Source: Myrica gale (taxonomy: Eukaryota; Streptophyta; Magnoliopsida; Fagales; Myricaceae). Taken from it: a stretch of DNA of 64,000 nt. A program made the position numbers and the translations under genes. The stretch is taken from positions 27,040,874 to 27,104,873 of the forward strand of contig OZ005607.1 of the NCBI GenBank assembly GCA_963930655.1, given 5' to 3'. Shown piece after piece: positions 11,534 through 25,100 of this stretch. Under the pieces are notes generated by a model. The model was not told where the DNA came from, did no database searches, and saw nothing but the letters and a program-made list of their open reading frames with translations. Numbering within the stretch: the stretch's first letter is position 1; the number at the start of each line of letters is the position of its first letter.

Positions 11534-13126
11534 CCTCAGTCAAGACCCAGTGCTAACCAAAAACATACTTCCAAATTGAGCCTATCACCTCTAATTTAGC
11601 GTGACTTTCCTCGAGTCTTTTCTTTTCTGATTAGTGTATAAGGTATATTATGATGTTTGGTTGTGACAAATCAAAGGGGGCTTTTTTTTGTAATGGCCCT
11701 GATTGGTAGCAGTGAAAATGGCACTCTACTAACTACTAAGATAAGAAGAGGGGAATCGACAAGCCGTAGACGGCCTCCAGTGAGTTGAGTTCTAGGCTTT
11801 ACTAACTATTTGTGTAAATTGTAACGTGTGCTAGTGGGCATCGTTAGGCTGAGGTGGACCAAGGCTTGTCACCCGTCCAAAGAAACCGCTTTTGTCTGCT
11901 AATGCTATTTTGATTACTGGTTTTACTTTTAAAAGGAGAACGAGTTGGTTGTAGTAGAGATGTTTAGGCATTCAGTGAACGACTCAGAGCTTGTCAACAT
12001 CTCGTTTGCTGTGTCCTTGGAGTATATCATACATAGAAATAAGTTTTTAGAGCGTGTCAATAGCGTGTGCTTTTCTTGTATTTTCAATGTGATTATTTGT
12101 GGTTGAAACTGTCTTTCATCTTCTTTATTCCAATACTTGCATCTGCCAGAATTTTTAACTTGCAGTCAAAGCCTAAGATCCGCAACCGAAGCGACTTGAA
12201 ACTAGCAACTGCGTTCACATTTTGTAAAGGAATTAGGGGTTCGAGTTCTGACCAGCTCTACCAAATTGGGAATTATCTAATCAAATTCAACAGTTTTAAT
12301 TTACGTAATCAACGTCTCGACTTGAGTAATCAAAGCTTTTGACTTGTTCTCGAAGGCCATGCAAAATATCCTCGCTTCTGACGGCAAAATTCACGTCCTA
12401 CACTGTTACAACTGCCTCAAGTTTTGGGCTTTTTAATTGTTTTCTAAACAATCGTCGGAGTTGAGCGCCTAAATGAATCCCCTAGCCCCACCGATTCACC
12501 GATTTGTATGGATTCCTCCCGCTGTGCCCAAGCCGAGGGGATTAGTGGGTTATCATATCATGCCATAAACTATTATGAATTTGGTGGTCATTGTAATCTG
12601 AATGCACAAATTGGACCGAACCTTTTTTCCCTTGAGAGCAAAAGATGGTGGCACGTTGTGACACCTATGGATGCCCACCACCTAACAATGTGTATTGGGG
12701 AGGCATGCACGATGCGGTGCTCACAGCTCAAGATAGACCGGGGGTACACACCAGATTATGGTCCCGAAGCCGAAATACTAAGAGCAGTTGCTATTCTCCA
12801 GATTTTGAAAACAAACTAGATATTGCATGATCTCCGTTGACACCAGTAGTGGCAGGCAAGGAAAAAAGATGACAGTCGCGTACACCCTTGATACCATCAA
12901 CTAGTTCGATTTGCCACTACACAATGCAGAGAAAAATAAAATAGAATCCTTGACTCATTGAAGATTTATATATATCCTTCTACATGACGGAGAATCTCAT
13001 GGAACACATCACGAGGACAGAGAATGGCCCTATAAGTCTCTCTTGACCTTCCATTTCCCTTCATTATAATGACTTTTGAGATCAAAATAAACCTTCCTAT
13101 GGGCTTTTATCCTTTGCGCGCGCAAA
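11534..13126. other. Intergenic DNA between the expansin and NUP214 3' ends
   Basis: The two genes converge here, so both 3' untranslated regions lie in this stretch. Open frames around 12508-12830 have no recognisable domain, and overlapping frames carry equally unconvincing peptides. I regard them as chance. Confidence 0.5.
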
Positions 13127-16100
13127 CTATCTCCTCATTTGTGTAAAGAGCTCAGGAGGTTTGCCAGTTCCTCCTGTGTTATTACTAAAAACAGAGAAAC
13201 CACCGCTACCTTGTTGGCTGCTGAAAGCCCCAAATCCACCTAAACATATTTCCACAGCATAATCAGAAGAGACCTTAGAAAGAATATAAATCAAAATACC
13301 ATGGATAATAAGATAATACCATGGACAATAAGATAAATAATGCTACCTGCCACAGGGAATCCACCACTAGAAGCAGCTCCAGCAAAACCACCACTAGAGG
13401 CAGGGCCAGAATACCCACCACCAGCTGAAGCCACACCTGCAAATCCCCCACCTGAAGCCAAACCAGCAAACCCACCAACTGTTGATGCTACACCAGCAAA
13501 CCCACCACTAGGAGCAGGACTTGAGAACCCACCAGTCAAATTATTCCCACCACCAACACCACTGGGAGACACAAAACCTGAACCAGATAGACCGGTACCC
13601 AGTTGTCTAGACTGTCCAAAAGCACCAAGAACTGATCCCAGTGCTTGCTGCCCGGATCCAATCTGTGCTCGCTGGCCAAACCCAGTTTGACTTGGAGCTT
13701 GAGAAGTTGTTGCAGCACCAAAGCCACCACAGAATGCACTATAATTTGTTGGCGGAGATGGTTGTGCAGACTGGGGAGATTGAAAGTTAAAAGATGCAGG
13801 GCGAAACAGTTCCCCACTTGGAATCGTGGTGTTAAATGCCGAGGTCACCTGAGTTGGTGTTGCATTACTAAAGGGAGCACCAAATGGATTTGAAGTAGGA
13901 GGAGTTGGATTAGGGGTTGAGCCAATTCCAAACCCGCCAAGGCTTCCCAAACTAAGTTCAGGTGTGCTACCCATCTCAGGAGCCTCCTCCTCCATCTCGT
14001 CTTCTTCTGGTACTGCAACATCCAAACCTTCATTCTTTTCACCAGCTCCACTTCCAGAAGTTGGGGGTGCTGTAGGGAACAGAACACGTATGGTAGATGG
14101 CTTTTCTGGTTCAGCATTCAATTTCACATTTGGTGCAGGATTTCCAATGTTGCTGAAATTGGGCTGGCTTCCAGATATCTCAGCAGTGGAGATTTCAACT
14201 GCACGTCCACCTATCAGTGAAGATTCAAGCTTGGATTTAACTTCATCCTTGGAAAGCTCAGGCTGCAGACGTGGTACTTGTTTACCAGCATCCACATCTG
14301 TTTTCAAACTAAGTTCTCCCCCAGGAGGTTGAAGCTCTATTTTAGGAGTCTCGGAGATCAAATTAGAAAAGGAGGGCACCAACATGTTAGGAGCCAGAAA
14401 GGAAATGGAACCAGAGGAAGGGTCAATTGGAGAAGGGGAAGCTGATGACAAGGATGTTGAAGCCGTTTGGTTAGCATCTGCACTTGAATTAGAAGTGGTG
14501 AGAGAACTGCTTAGGGGCATTGAAGATGATGAGGTTGGCATGATTGGAGCATATGATGATGAGGGAGGAGCCATCGTTGAATTGATTATCAGAGATAATG
14601 GAGTTGGATGCGAAATCAAAAAAGTAGAAGGTAACACATTATCACCACGCTGGCTTTTGCCCATCGGAACATCAAGCTGATCTTTCGCATTCATGCTGGG
14701 AGCTACAGGGAAATCAAATACTGAAGAGAACTGAGCACCATGCTTTCTCCCAGATTCAACAAGTGGACTTTTTGTACTTGGAGCTTCATCCTTGACCGTC
14801 CCAATTCTAGAATTAGCAACCATTGTTTCCTCACCACTAGAATTTGGCATTTCACTGGATTTCTTCAGCAATAAAGGTGACTCTGTGGGTAATATCAAGG
14901 ATTTTGATGATGTCTGAGGTTGGTTAGTTTCGGACTGCAACATTGACTTACTCTCACCTATTAGAACTCCACCAGCGTTATAAGTTATACCATAAGAACT
15001 CTCTGTGGCCATATTGAAAGTTTCCCTTGTGCCAACTTTTCCTGTTGCAGGTGAAATCCGGGATGATGACTGAGATGACAGTGCTGAAACATTGTCTCTT
15101 GGCAACATGGGAGAGATAAACCCCACATTTTCTGATCCCAAAGGCTCGTTATCCCATGTAAATCGAATTGGATTCCAAGAGGCTTGTTTTGTTGAATTCT
15201 GAATGCCTGCTTAATACAGATAAATACGGATTAGCAATAATCAACCTCTCTGTTATTTTGTTTCATACTCTAGAGTCGAAAGAACTTCATGCTTTGCACT
15301 TAGTGCCTCACCTTTGCTCTCAGATGGAAGGAAGGGGTTTGACCGATCTGATGGCAAAGCAACTGCTGAACCATCCAGCATGAGAGGGCTAAACTGCTGC
15401 TTATCCATAGAAAAGGATGACTTATTCACCCTTTCCTTATGGCATTCATGCAAAAGAACTCTTTTCACAGTAGTTTTTGAAGGCTCAAAACAAGCCCAAC
15501 TCTGCGTACAGGTTATCAGAAAAATGTTTAAATTGGTGTTTGATCATCCAGTACTATATTGTTGAGAAGCAAAAATTTTGGAATAAATAGACTTTGTACC
15601 CTCTAACTATGGATATCTTGACACTTTGCACCCACACTATTATTTTCTGTCACATTGTACCTACAAACTACTGATTTCAGACACTTTACACCCTCCATTA
15701 AAATCTTCCATCAATTTTACCTAAAATTGATTATTTTGGCCTCTGAAATGACAATTTCAATCTCACAAAAATGTAACTGCCAAATAAATTATGGGTAAAA
15801 TTATTATTTCACAAGCCAAAAAACCAATTTTCCTTTAAATTGACAAAAGATTTTATTGGAGGGTGCAAAATGTCTGAAAGCAATAGTTGGTGGATGCAAT
15901 GTGACCAAAAATAATAACTGTGTACAATGTGTCAAGACCCTCATAGTTGGAGGGTGCAAAGTGTATATATTCCAAACATTTTCTTACAAGTAACTAATAC
16001 ACAACTAAAAATTTAAAACTTTTTCTGAACTGAAGAGAGATGTTACTATACATATGCTTGAGGAATTCCTCAATGACAAGCAAGATATCCTAAACAAATT

Positions 16101-19100
16101 CCACTAATTAGATATGACATGACTCGTTACGGGAATTTGCTTTCAGTAGTGAATCGCCAGCACGGAAAAACAAATAGTAGTGAAACAACAATATCCAGAT
16201 AATAACTTAGCTCACGCCATAGCAGATTCATTTCTAAAATTGGGTAAACATTTAGCCATCAAATTCATTTCACAAATATTGGTCAGACCATGTTCAGCTC
16301 CGAAACTGAGCATCACTTGACAAGTAGTCCAACGTTTAATGCAGAAAGTGACTTATATAATATCTAGAAGATCATTTGCAGATCTAGAAGATGTGAAGTG
16401 GTAGGGCAGATGTGATGTTTTGGTTGGGTTCTAAGGGGGTGTTTTTCAGTTAAGTCTTTTTTTGATTGTCTCTCCGGTGGTGATAGGTCTGTTTCTTTCC
16501 CTTGGCGTGGGGCTGTGGAAGTCCAAGGTCCCATCGCGCGTCTTTCTTTGTTTGGGAGGCTACTCATAGACAGCTTTTGACTATTGATAATCTCCGCAGA
16601 AGGGGTGTTTATGCCATTGAGTGGTGTTATATGTGTAAGGCTGATGGAGAATCTGTTAATAATTTGTTATTGCATTGCCCGGTTGCTAGAGGCCTTTGGA
16701 TGCATGTCCTTGGGATTCTGAATGTTCATTGGATTATTCCTGCAAGGGTGGTTGATGTCCTATCTTGGTGGGGTCGGCATTTTGTGGATCCTTCAGCGAA
16801 GGTTATTTGGAGGATGGTTCCTGCATGTATTTGGTGGTGTCTTTGGAGGGAGCGAAATAGGAGGTGCTTCGAGGACTTCTCTAGGTCACTTCAGAATTTG
16901 CAAGCCGAAGTGTTTTCTTCTCTTCCTTTGGGCGAATGTTGTGTTAGGGGGTCGTTTTGTGGACTTTTTTGATTTTCTTAGCTTTTTCATTTGTATGTCT
17001 TGAGTGAATTCGATACAGCCTTTGTACTGTATTCGACTCCTCCTTATTCTTCCTTTCTACTAATATTGTGCTTACTTATAAAAAAAAAATTATTTGGGAA
17101 TCCAAAATACAGAGATAGTCTGAGGAAGTGTTACCCGATCTAATGATTCTCTTCTCCTCCTTGCCGTTTCTGGTTCAGAACTTCTGATAGCACTCAACTG
17201 GTTTCTCCTCAGCTGATCTTTAGCAGTAGCAGAACTGGAAGGGGTATAACTAACTTCTGGTTCATCTGGAGAACTCAACGAGGCATTGTAAGGGATCCCT
17301 ATAGTTTCAAACAACTCCTTTTTCACATTCTGTCGTTTTACTGGTGACTCTATACTCAGAACTGCCATTTGATTTGATAGACGTTCAGAAAGTTGCTCAG
17401 CAGCTGCTGATAGTGAACTTGTTGTGCCATGTAAACTATGCAAAGACTGAATATGTCTGCAAAACGAATGCCTCACTTAAACAGATTAGAAGTTATTTTG
17501 ATTCAGAGCCAACTATCCTATTGTTCAGGAAAACTTAAGTATTTACACGGAAGTAGGACAAATTACTCATATTTCCTATTCAAATGCATAACAATCCATT
17601 TATTATACCTTGAAGGCTTAAATCTACCCTGAAAAGCTCTCTGACCCACATGAGCTCCAACGTTTTCACCAAATTTATCGAGTTCGAGACTGTTGAAATG
17701 CCTTTCCAGTTCAATTAATTGATTGGTCAAGTCCTGGGAAAGGGAGAATGATTCCAAAATTTATTGCACCTCAGGTGGACAAGTAAATATCTAGTCAAAA
17801 TATTTGACATACCAGATTCAGTAGTTGTATATGCCGCCGTTTCAGCTCAAGTTCAGAACTTAATTTCTGGCGGTTCCAGAGGTCCCAATATCGGCTATCA
17901 GAAGCTTGTTTAACAACGCCTTCTAAGTATATTTTCCTTGCCAAAACTGGAAGTCAGTTAGACAATTATTTGCAAGTCAAATCAAGATATCTACCGATGC
18001 AACTCTGCTATGGTTGAAATAACTTTTTGCAAGCAGATCTATTTGTTCACATAAGAAACATGTTACAGAGAAAGGGGATGGATCCAAGCCTTACATACAG
18101 GTCCAAACCCAATTAACCAACCATACACCAAACTACGTGAGAAAGAACACACTATAAGGATACCAAGGGCCCCTAAGACCCGATCAAGTGCTCCCTGAAG
18201 CAAGGGAGAGAAACAGCAGATACAAAGAAAATCTGCCGTGGATGGTGAAGACGGTGTTATCTGCTTGGGGTGCTGTCAGGCGAACTTTCCCTGCAGACGA
18301 TCGGAGTCCAATCCGACACGGTTAAAGAGCTTGGAACCGATGCATAAGAGTAGATACAGTCCCGGCAAAATAAGGTGCAAACGACAAGATGCGGATTTGT
18401 TGTTAAACTCCCCAGGAAAAAATCAAAAACAGAGAGTGGAAAAGCTACAAATGTAAGTAGCCAGCCAGTGAGAAAGCTGACTGAAGGGGATGGGACTGCG
18501 GGGTAAGACGGGGCTCCTCCCGCCAACCGAAATTGCATTGTACATCCAGAATAGCCTAAAAAGACATGATCCCAAGCGGATACTTGGCATGTCCCCTCTC
18601 TTCCAGGTCCATCACAAGGGAAACGGCCCCGGAGAGGGAGGAGCTCTGGGTCGCAAGGGTACTGTGAGGGAGAGGAGACAAAGAGAGACAGAGACGAGAG
18701 GGAGTGCGAGTTTTTGTGTAGTTAGTACCTTTTCAATTATATAGCTTTTGGTGGAAATCTCATCATGCTTAAAGATATCAATGCTTCCATGGCAGTGAGG
18801 TAAGATATTATAAGTTTACCACACACCTCCATACCTTCTTATGCATCTTGACAAAGTTCTGGACTATGCTCTTCGTCTAGTGATTCCAACATAATATGCT
18901 ACCATAATTATTCAACATCACAATTTCATCTCTTACACCTGCTTTTGCTAATGCTAGAGTATGACATTACAATAAGAGCTATATGGCATTATTATAAGAG
19001 CACATAGACGCACATCTATTATTAAAAAATTATGAGAACCTGAACTTGCCCATAGGATCCCTCTAGATGAAGGTACAGCAATATCTGAGATATATCTCTT

Positions 19101-22100
19101 CAGGTCCTTTGAGTCGATGATAATAAATAGAAGACTACTCATACACATCCATTTGTGCAAAGAAAAATACCTTGAACAGTTTTATCAAGAAGACTTTGGC
19201 TCTCTCCAAGTTGTTCATCCAAGATGCTCTACAAAGTCCAGAGACAACCAAGATTCATGTATCAATCAAAATATTTCAGAATTGAGACAACAGAGATTCA
19301 AATGTCACTTGCCAAAAACAAAACACAGACATTATATGCAAAGAACAACTGACTAAAATTCAAATCAGTTTAAGAGATATTTATATGGCATTTTTCAAAA
19401 GTAAAAAAAAATAAAAAATTCTATGAGAATAAAGAGAAAATCTCATGTATACAGGAATTGTGTAGAAACTCTCTCACAGTATGACATTTGGAAAGAAAGA
19501 GAATCAATAAAAAATCTACAACAGAAGTGGTAGAAGTAGTGCCAAATGCACGAGGCCACGCGGACAACAATCTCAAAAACAGTCATTTCAACTCAATAAT
19601 AGGAAGATCTAAACCACCAAAATTTCAAACTGGAGAACTTCTATACTCCAGACGGCCGTTTCCATCCACAGATCACTCCCACTTGTACAATGAATCAACA
19701 AAATTCAGGACTTTCACCACGATACTTGCACAGACTACAAGCACACACAGAAATAATATACAGAGAACATCACTGTTGATTTTTTTTGTATGACATTATT
19801 GTTGTCCCACTATCCACAAAACAAAATCAACTTTCTTGGGAATCTGATTCCACTAAACATCCTTCCAATGAAATTGCTCACATTAGATCTTCTTTAACAA
19901 CCTATGCAAAGAACCCCCCCCCCCCCAAACTGACACCACGGTGAGACGTCCACCTCAAACAATCACCTTCTTCACCTATTGAAGTAGTAAAATATACTGC
20001 ATCAAATACAGAATTTACTGACGACGAATCCCACAAAATGGAATGCTCCTGCAAACTCAAGATTCCCTGAACAAGTTCTCCACTATCCATGAGCCCCAAA
20101 TAAGAACAGGATTTTTGTTTTCTGTCATACCCAGGTTCAGACAATATATGACAGATTCAAGACAGCTAACATGGATGAGATTCAAAAGCTGCTTTGGCCA
20201 ATAACTTCAATAGGGGAAGATTTCAGTTAAATTCATTCCAATCCAAATAGGCTGAATTATATATGTGCATGTGTGTGTGTTCCAGATTATCCTCCTCATT
20301 GATGATCTATCTAGGAGCATTTAGCATTCCCAAGTTCCTTTTAAGGCCATCTTCCTGAAGGGTGATTATAGATATTACCACATACGAGCACCTTTCACTT
20401 CATCTAGTCTCTAGTCTAACGAGTTTCATGATCTCCTAAATCAGCTAGTTCCAAACGGAACTCTATTGCCCAACAATAGATCCTACAAGGGAAGGGGGTT
20501 TACAAGGGACTTTATTTTTGGTATTGGACTTTATTTTTCTTACAAGGGAAGGGGGTTTACTTCGAGGTTCTTTCTTCAAAAGATTATTCCCACTCAATTG
20601 TTATCATGGACCAATGTTCTTACTACCCACTGCCATCTCTCGCTTTCCTTGCAAAAGCTAGTCTCCCTAAATCCAAAGGACAAGAAGCTTGGGGACCTGT
20701 CCTGTCGCATCCACTCCTCTTTCAGTATGTGCACAGCTCGTTATCCAAAAAAACATTATAAACATGACTAAAGTATGCAACTGCACCTTATTGTTTTGAT
20801 AAAATACGATCCTTGGGAAATCTCAAAACCGATAGACCACCCTTACTGGCTTCCAGGGTGATGCTTTTCCCATCTTATCACAGCATATAACAGAATTCAA
20901 AGCTACAACAAGTCTGTGGAAAATGACAAAAAAGGTCAGTGATTCAAACACAGAAGTTTACCTTCCATGTTCTGCATTTTTCAGAAAGGGTCCTCATGCC
21001 TTGCTCCAATGCTTCAACTGAACTTCTCTGATAAATGGTACAAGCATCCCTGAAACCACCCTTTGCTCCAATAGATTCCAAAAGTGTATCCAACTCTTTG
21101 GTCATCTCGTTTATCTGACAGTGGAGGGGAAAAAAGGAACACTAAGAGGCAAAGGAAAGAACAATCAATATCTCTCCTCCCACCTACACCCCCCCATCCA
21201 AAAAAGAAAAAACCCCCCACCAAAAAAGAAAGAACAAGAAAAATATCGGTGGACTTAGGTCCTCCAGCACGTCAGCAACAATCATAGCAAAGAAAATTGA
21301 CCTTGAGAATAAAGCTACTATCTCAGTACTTCCAGAAAATGCTAGGAAGGGTTTCCAATATTACTTGGGAATTTGGGAGGATAACAGTAAACTTGCTGCT
21401 ACAGAATTTACATTAATCCTAATAGATACTACCCTCCAAATTCCAATGCTGACAGTCAACACAGAAAATATACTGGGAAAACATTAAGGTTCAACTCATT
21501 GAATATTTGTGAAAATTGAATATAAGCCATGTACATTACATTTCCAAATTGTTTAGAAAAGTTTGGTTCGGAGTTCCACACGCCTGGCGGGGGAGTTCTG
21601 TAATCTTCCTTGGAAGGTTGCTTATGGATGGGAGACTTTCCCAATGCAAAATTTTCTTGTACTGCCATTTGTGAGCTACGAATGGAGGGTAATGATCCAA
21701 TATTCCCTTGGCCTATTGAAGTTCTCTGTCCCCCACCCTGGACTGGGGTCCCAGTATAATTGACTGAAGTTGAGGTACCACGGGAATCCTTGAAATGAAA
21801 AGGTTTTACAGCTAGGTCTCCAGAAATATTCGCAGGACTACAGCTGATACCGAAGCTTTCAGTTGGATTGCCTTGAATAGAAGTTGAAGGTAAATATGCA
21901 GATTTTGCACTATTGTCTTTCGGAAATACGAATTTTTCATTTGACCGCAACTGAGATGAAGCACTCTGTAAGATACTCGATCCACTATTTCCTAGTGATT
22001 CCTTACCCAGTCCTACAGAATTTTGTAAATTCTTATGATTTGATTGTCCAGGAATATCAGCTGAACCTTCACCTACAAAAGGAGTATGTTGAAGATCTGC

Positions 22101-25100
22101 AATTTTTTGAGTTTCTATCTTGCTTAAGTCACTAACTGTGTTAAAAGAAGCTTCCAAAGATGGTTGATCTAATTCTGTGCTTCGTTGCCTGAAAGGCTGT
22201 ATTTGCTGACCCTCTGCATCTTGGTACAGCTTTGCAATAGGGACAGGGTGTTGCCTATCAGTTTCAAAGGACTGTGAATTCAACTGGAATTCAACCTTCA
22301 GGTTCTTGGAGGTACTTTCTTTAGGCGATTTGGGAATGGCAATAACGAGTGGCACTGAACTCTTGCTCACATCAGAAAGCTTTGAATCACCTTTCTTTGA
22401 AATCTCACTATCGCGTTTTGTGTCAAGTTCCTTTGTCTTCACATCCTGGAACTGAAACCCCAAAGACGCTTCCTCTAATTGTGGTTTATCTAATACAAGA
22501 GAAGATTCAGATACATCGCACGGTACAGGTCCCACTGCATGAGTATCCTCTTCCTCCTCTTCCTCATCAGAAGGGACATAAATAATCTCAGGTGGAACTG
22601 AAGTTCCTCTGTCACTGCAAAAAAAACTCAATTTAATGTCTACTATACACAATATGGGTAACAATGCCCAGGAAGCTCAGCACCACTTAAAGGAACTAAT
22701 AGACATGCTCGTGCAGTATAAAATGAGTGTCACAATACTTAAAAGAAAGTTAGAAAGGGACACATAAAAGACAACAAAGAGAACTACCTGGCCACACGGA
22801 ACATGACAAGCTTTCCTTCCAGGGTAAGGCATAGAAGAATGCAATACGGTGAGAGCTCTCTCTGTTCCTCAACTCCAAGTTGGATTTTGACTTTCTCACA
22901 GGGTGAAACTTTGTCGACACAAAGCCCCAGGATCAGATTATCGTCATCATTTTCTGAAAATATGGGCAGATGAGTAAACTTTAATTAGGAAAGGATAAAA
23001 AAAGTCCTTAAACAAGCATAGGAACACTCAATCCAGAAAGTAGCTAAAAACACAAACACACACAGAGATACGCACCAAATACAATCTATGGATGTGATTT
23101 GTTGATCCCTAGAAGTGTACATGTATATAAATATGTTTAAGTATGAGAAAGAGAGAATGAGAGAGGCATAGCACTTGAAGAAACTGGATTAGCATGGCAT
23201 TTTTATTATCTCAGCAAGGGTATCAAATATCTGTACAGAAAGCGTGACGGTAGACATGATAATCAGCAAAACACTAAGGCAAGGAACAAGGAATAGATTG
23301 TAACTAGAACCTCACTCTTCTAATAACAAAGAGCAGCCTGCACCTTTATCATATTCTAGTAACGACCAGTTGCCTATGAATTCTCCTTCATCCTCTATCG
23401 CAGCAGATTTGAAAGATGCAAAGCTCAGGAAAATCAAGGACTTTAGAGTAGCAGCATCCTTCTATGTAGGACCTTCAAGTCACTAGCATTCAGATGATAA
23501 AGAGAAGACTTTGGGTGTTCTTAAATACTTAAAGATAGATGGGCTATTAAGGTTTTCATGTAGAGTGAACGTTTATGTGATGGATGCTAGAACAAATGTT
23601 GATTCATAGTTATACAGGGAAAAAATCATGAAAAAGAAACAATCACTTCATCCATTTGCTCTTAGTCCAGAATAAAGATTTGAGCACCTTGAAGCTCAAT
23701 CCTTGGTAGCCATTTTTCTCGCTCAATATCAACCGCGGCAACTTCATTTAGTTCATCACCCAGTGAGCAACAAAGCAACACAATATGCCTATCTGTATTC
23801 TTCCTGTTGGCAGTAATCGCTAGCTCGCTGTTATAAGCACAAAAATAGTAGTTAGCCATCACCATTCCATGCTGGAATACTCCGCTACACATTACAGCTG
23901 ACAATAAAATACTCAGAAACAATTAGCAACTACGGGGACGAAGTTCCAAACTAAATAACATATAATAAATATCCAGTTATGACAAGTAATCCAATAAAAA
24001 ACCAGGCACAAACAAGCTAAAACAAGTAAGCAGGCTCAGCCAGACAGCAAACAGCACCTTGAAGAGTCATATTTATGAGTTCCATTACTGAAATAGACGA
24101 TCCAATCAAAGAACTTGAGTCTTCAACAAACTCTCTTCCCAAGGGAAAGCAATTTGCATAAAAGTTGAAAGTACCTTCTTATCTAAACTATATTGCCGGC
24201 CATCTTATTTTTAGCTATTGACATTTTTGGCTTGAATCCAATTTTTTCTTCTCTTAATCCTCAGGACGGATATCTCCTGCACCACGTAGTACAATTTCGG
24301 CTGTTCACGAACTAGCTGTACCTACTGTTTCTCTTTTGGTTAAGGGCAATGTGTTCATAAAAAAAATAGCCACCTCTATAAAAGGATTGAACAGTGTCCC
24401 TAAACACGTGACAGACATATTTATGCTATTTGGTGATTAATATAATAATCCAACAACTCTTGGATCTTTCATTTTTTACTTTTTGTTTTTGCAGGTGTAG
24501 CAACAGATGCAGTAACACAAAGTCCAAATAGTATGATCCAGTAAACCAAGTTCATAAAAGCTGAATTTGGTCAAAACCAATCATGCGACACTCAATATAC
24601 TAGGATACAGAAATAACTTAATTTAACTCTGAATGTCAAATTGCCAGAAAAAATAAAGGTATGAAATTAACAGCACATACCATTGTTCTAAATAGCTCAA
24701 GAATAAGTATGGTCCACTCCCAAAGGGTAATATGTCATCAATAATACCGACAAATAAATCATAGAAGGATAGCACAACGGGCTTGAAAGAACCCTGCAAG
24801 AGAGATCTCATAAAATCAATTCTCAAAACAATAACAGTGTAAACAGATTTCTAAGAAACTACAATACATATGCAAAACGGCTGGTATCGTGTTGCACCAT
24901 AGGGAACACAAGCTTTGCAGTGAAAGAAATTTTGCTGCATAATGACATGCCAATAAGGCTGGCTGTTAGTGCCTTATCACTACTATTTGTATTATGTGCC
25001 TATCTTCGGGAGTAGAAACCCCTATTGGCTCGTCACAGATCACAAAAAACATAAATAAGTTGATCCCATCTCCATCCACATTTTGCTAGAGAAGAAACCC

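Noticed and set aside
12067-12830. Open frames suggesting a small gene between expansin and NUP214
   Set aside because: No motif, no supported splice pattern, and overlapping frames look equally plausible.
13340-13690. Proline/alanine-rich plus-strand frame
   Set aside because: Shadow of the FG/GGFAG repeat exon of NUP214 on the other strand.
14384-14680. Acidic plus-strand frame
   Set aside because: Antisense shadow of the Ser/Pro-rich NUP214 exon.
18954-19160. Possible extra NUP214 exon in the intron between exons 10 and 11
   Set aside because: Exon 10 joins exon 11 directly in frame (TVQ-VLARK), as in relatives, and the frame has no fitting splice sites.
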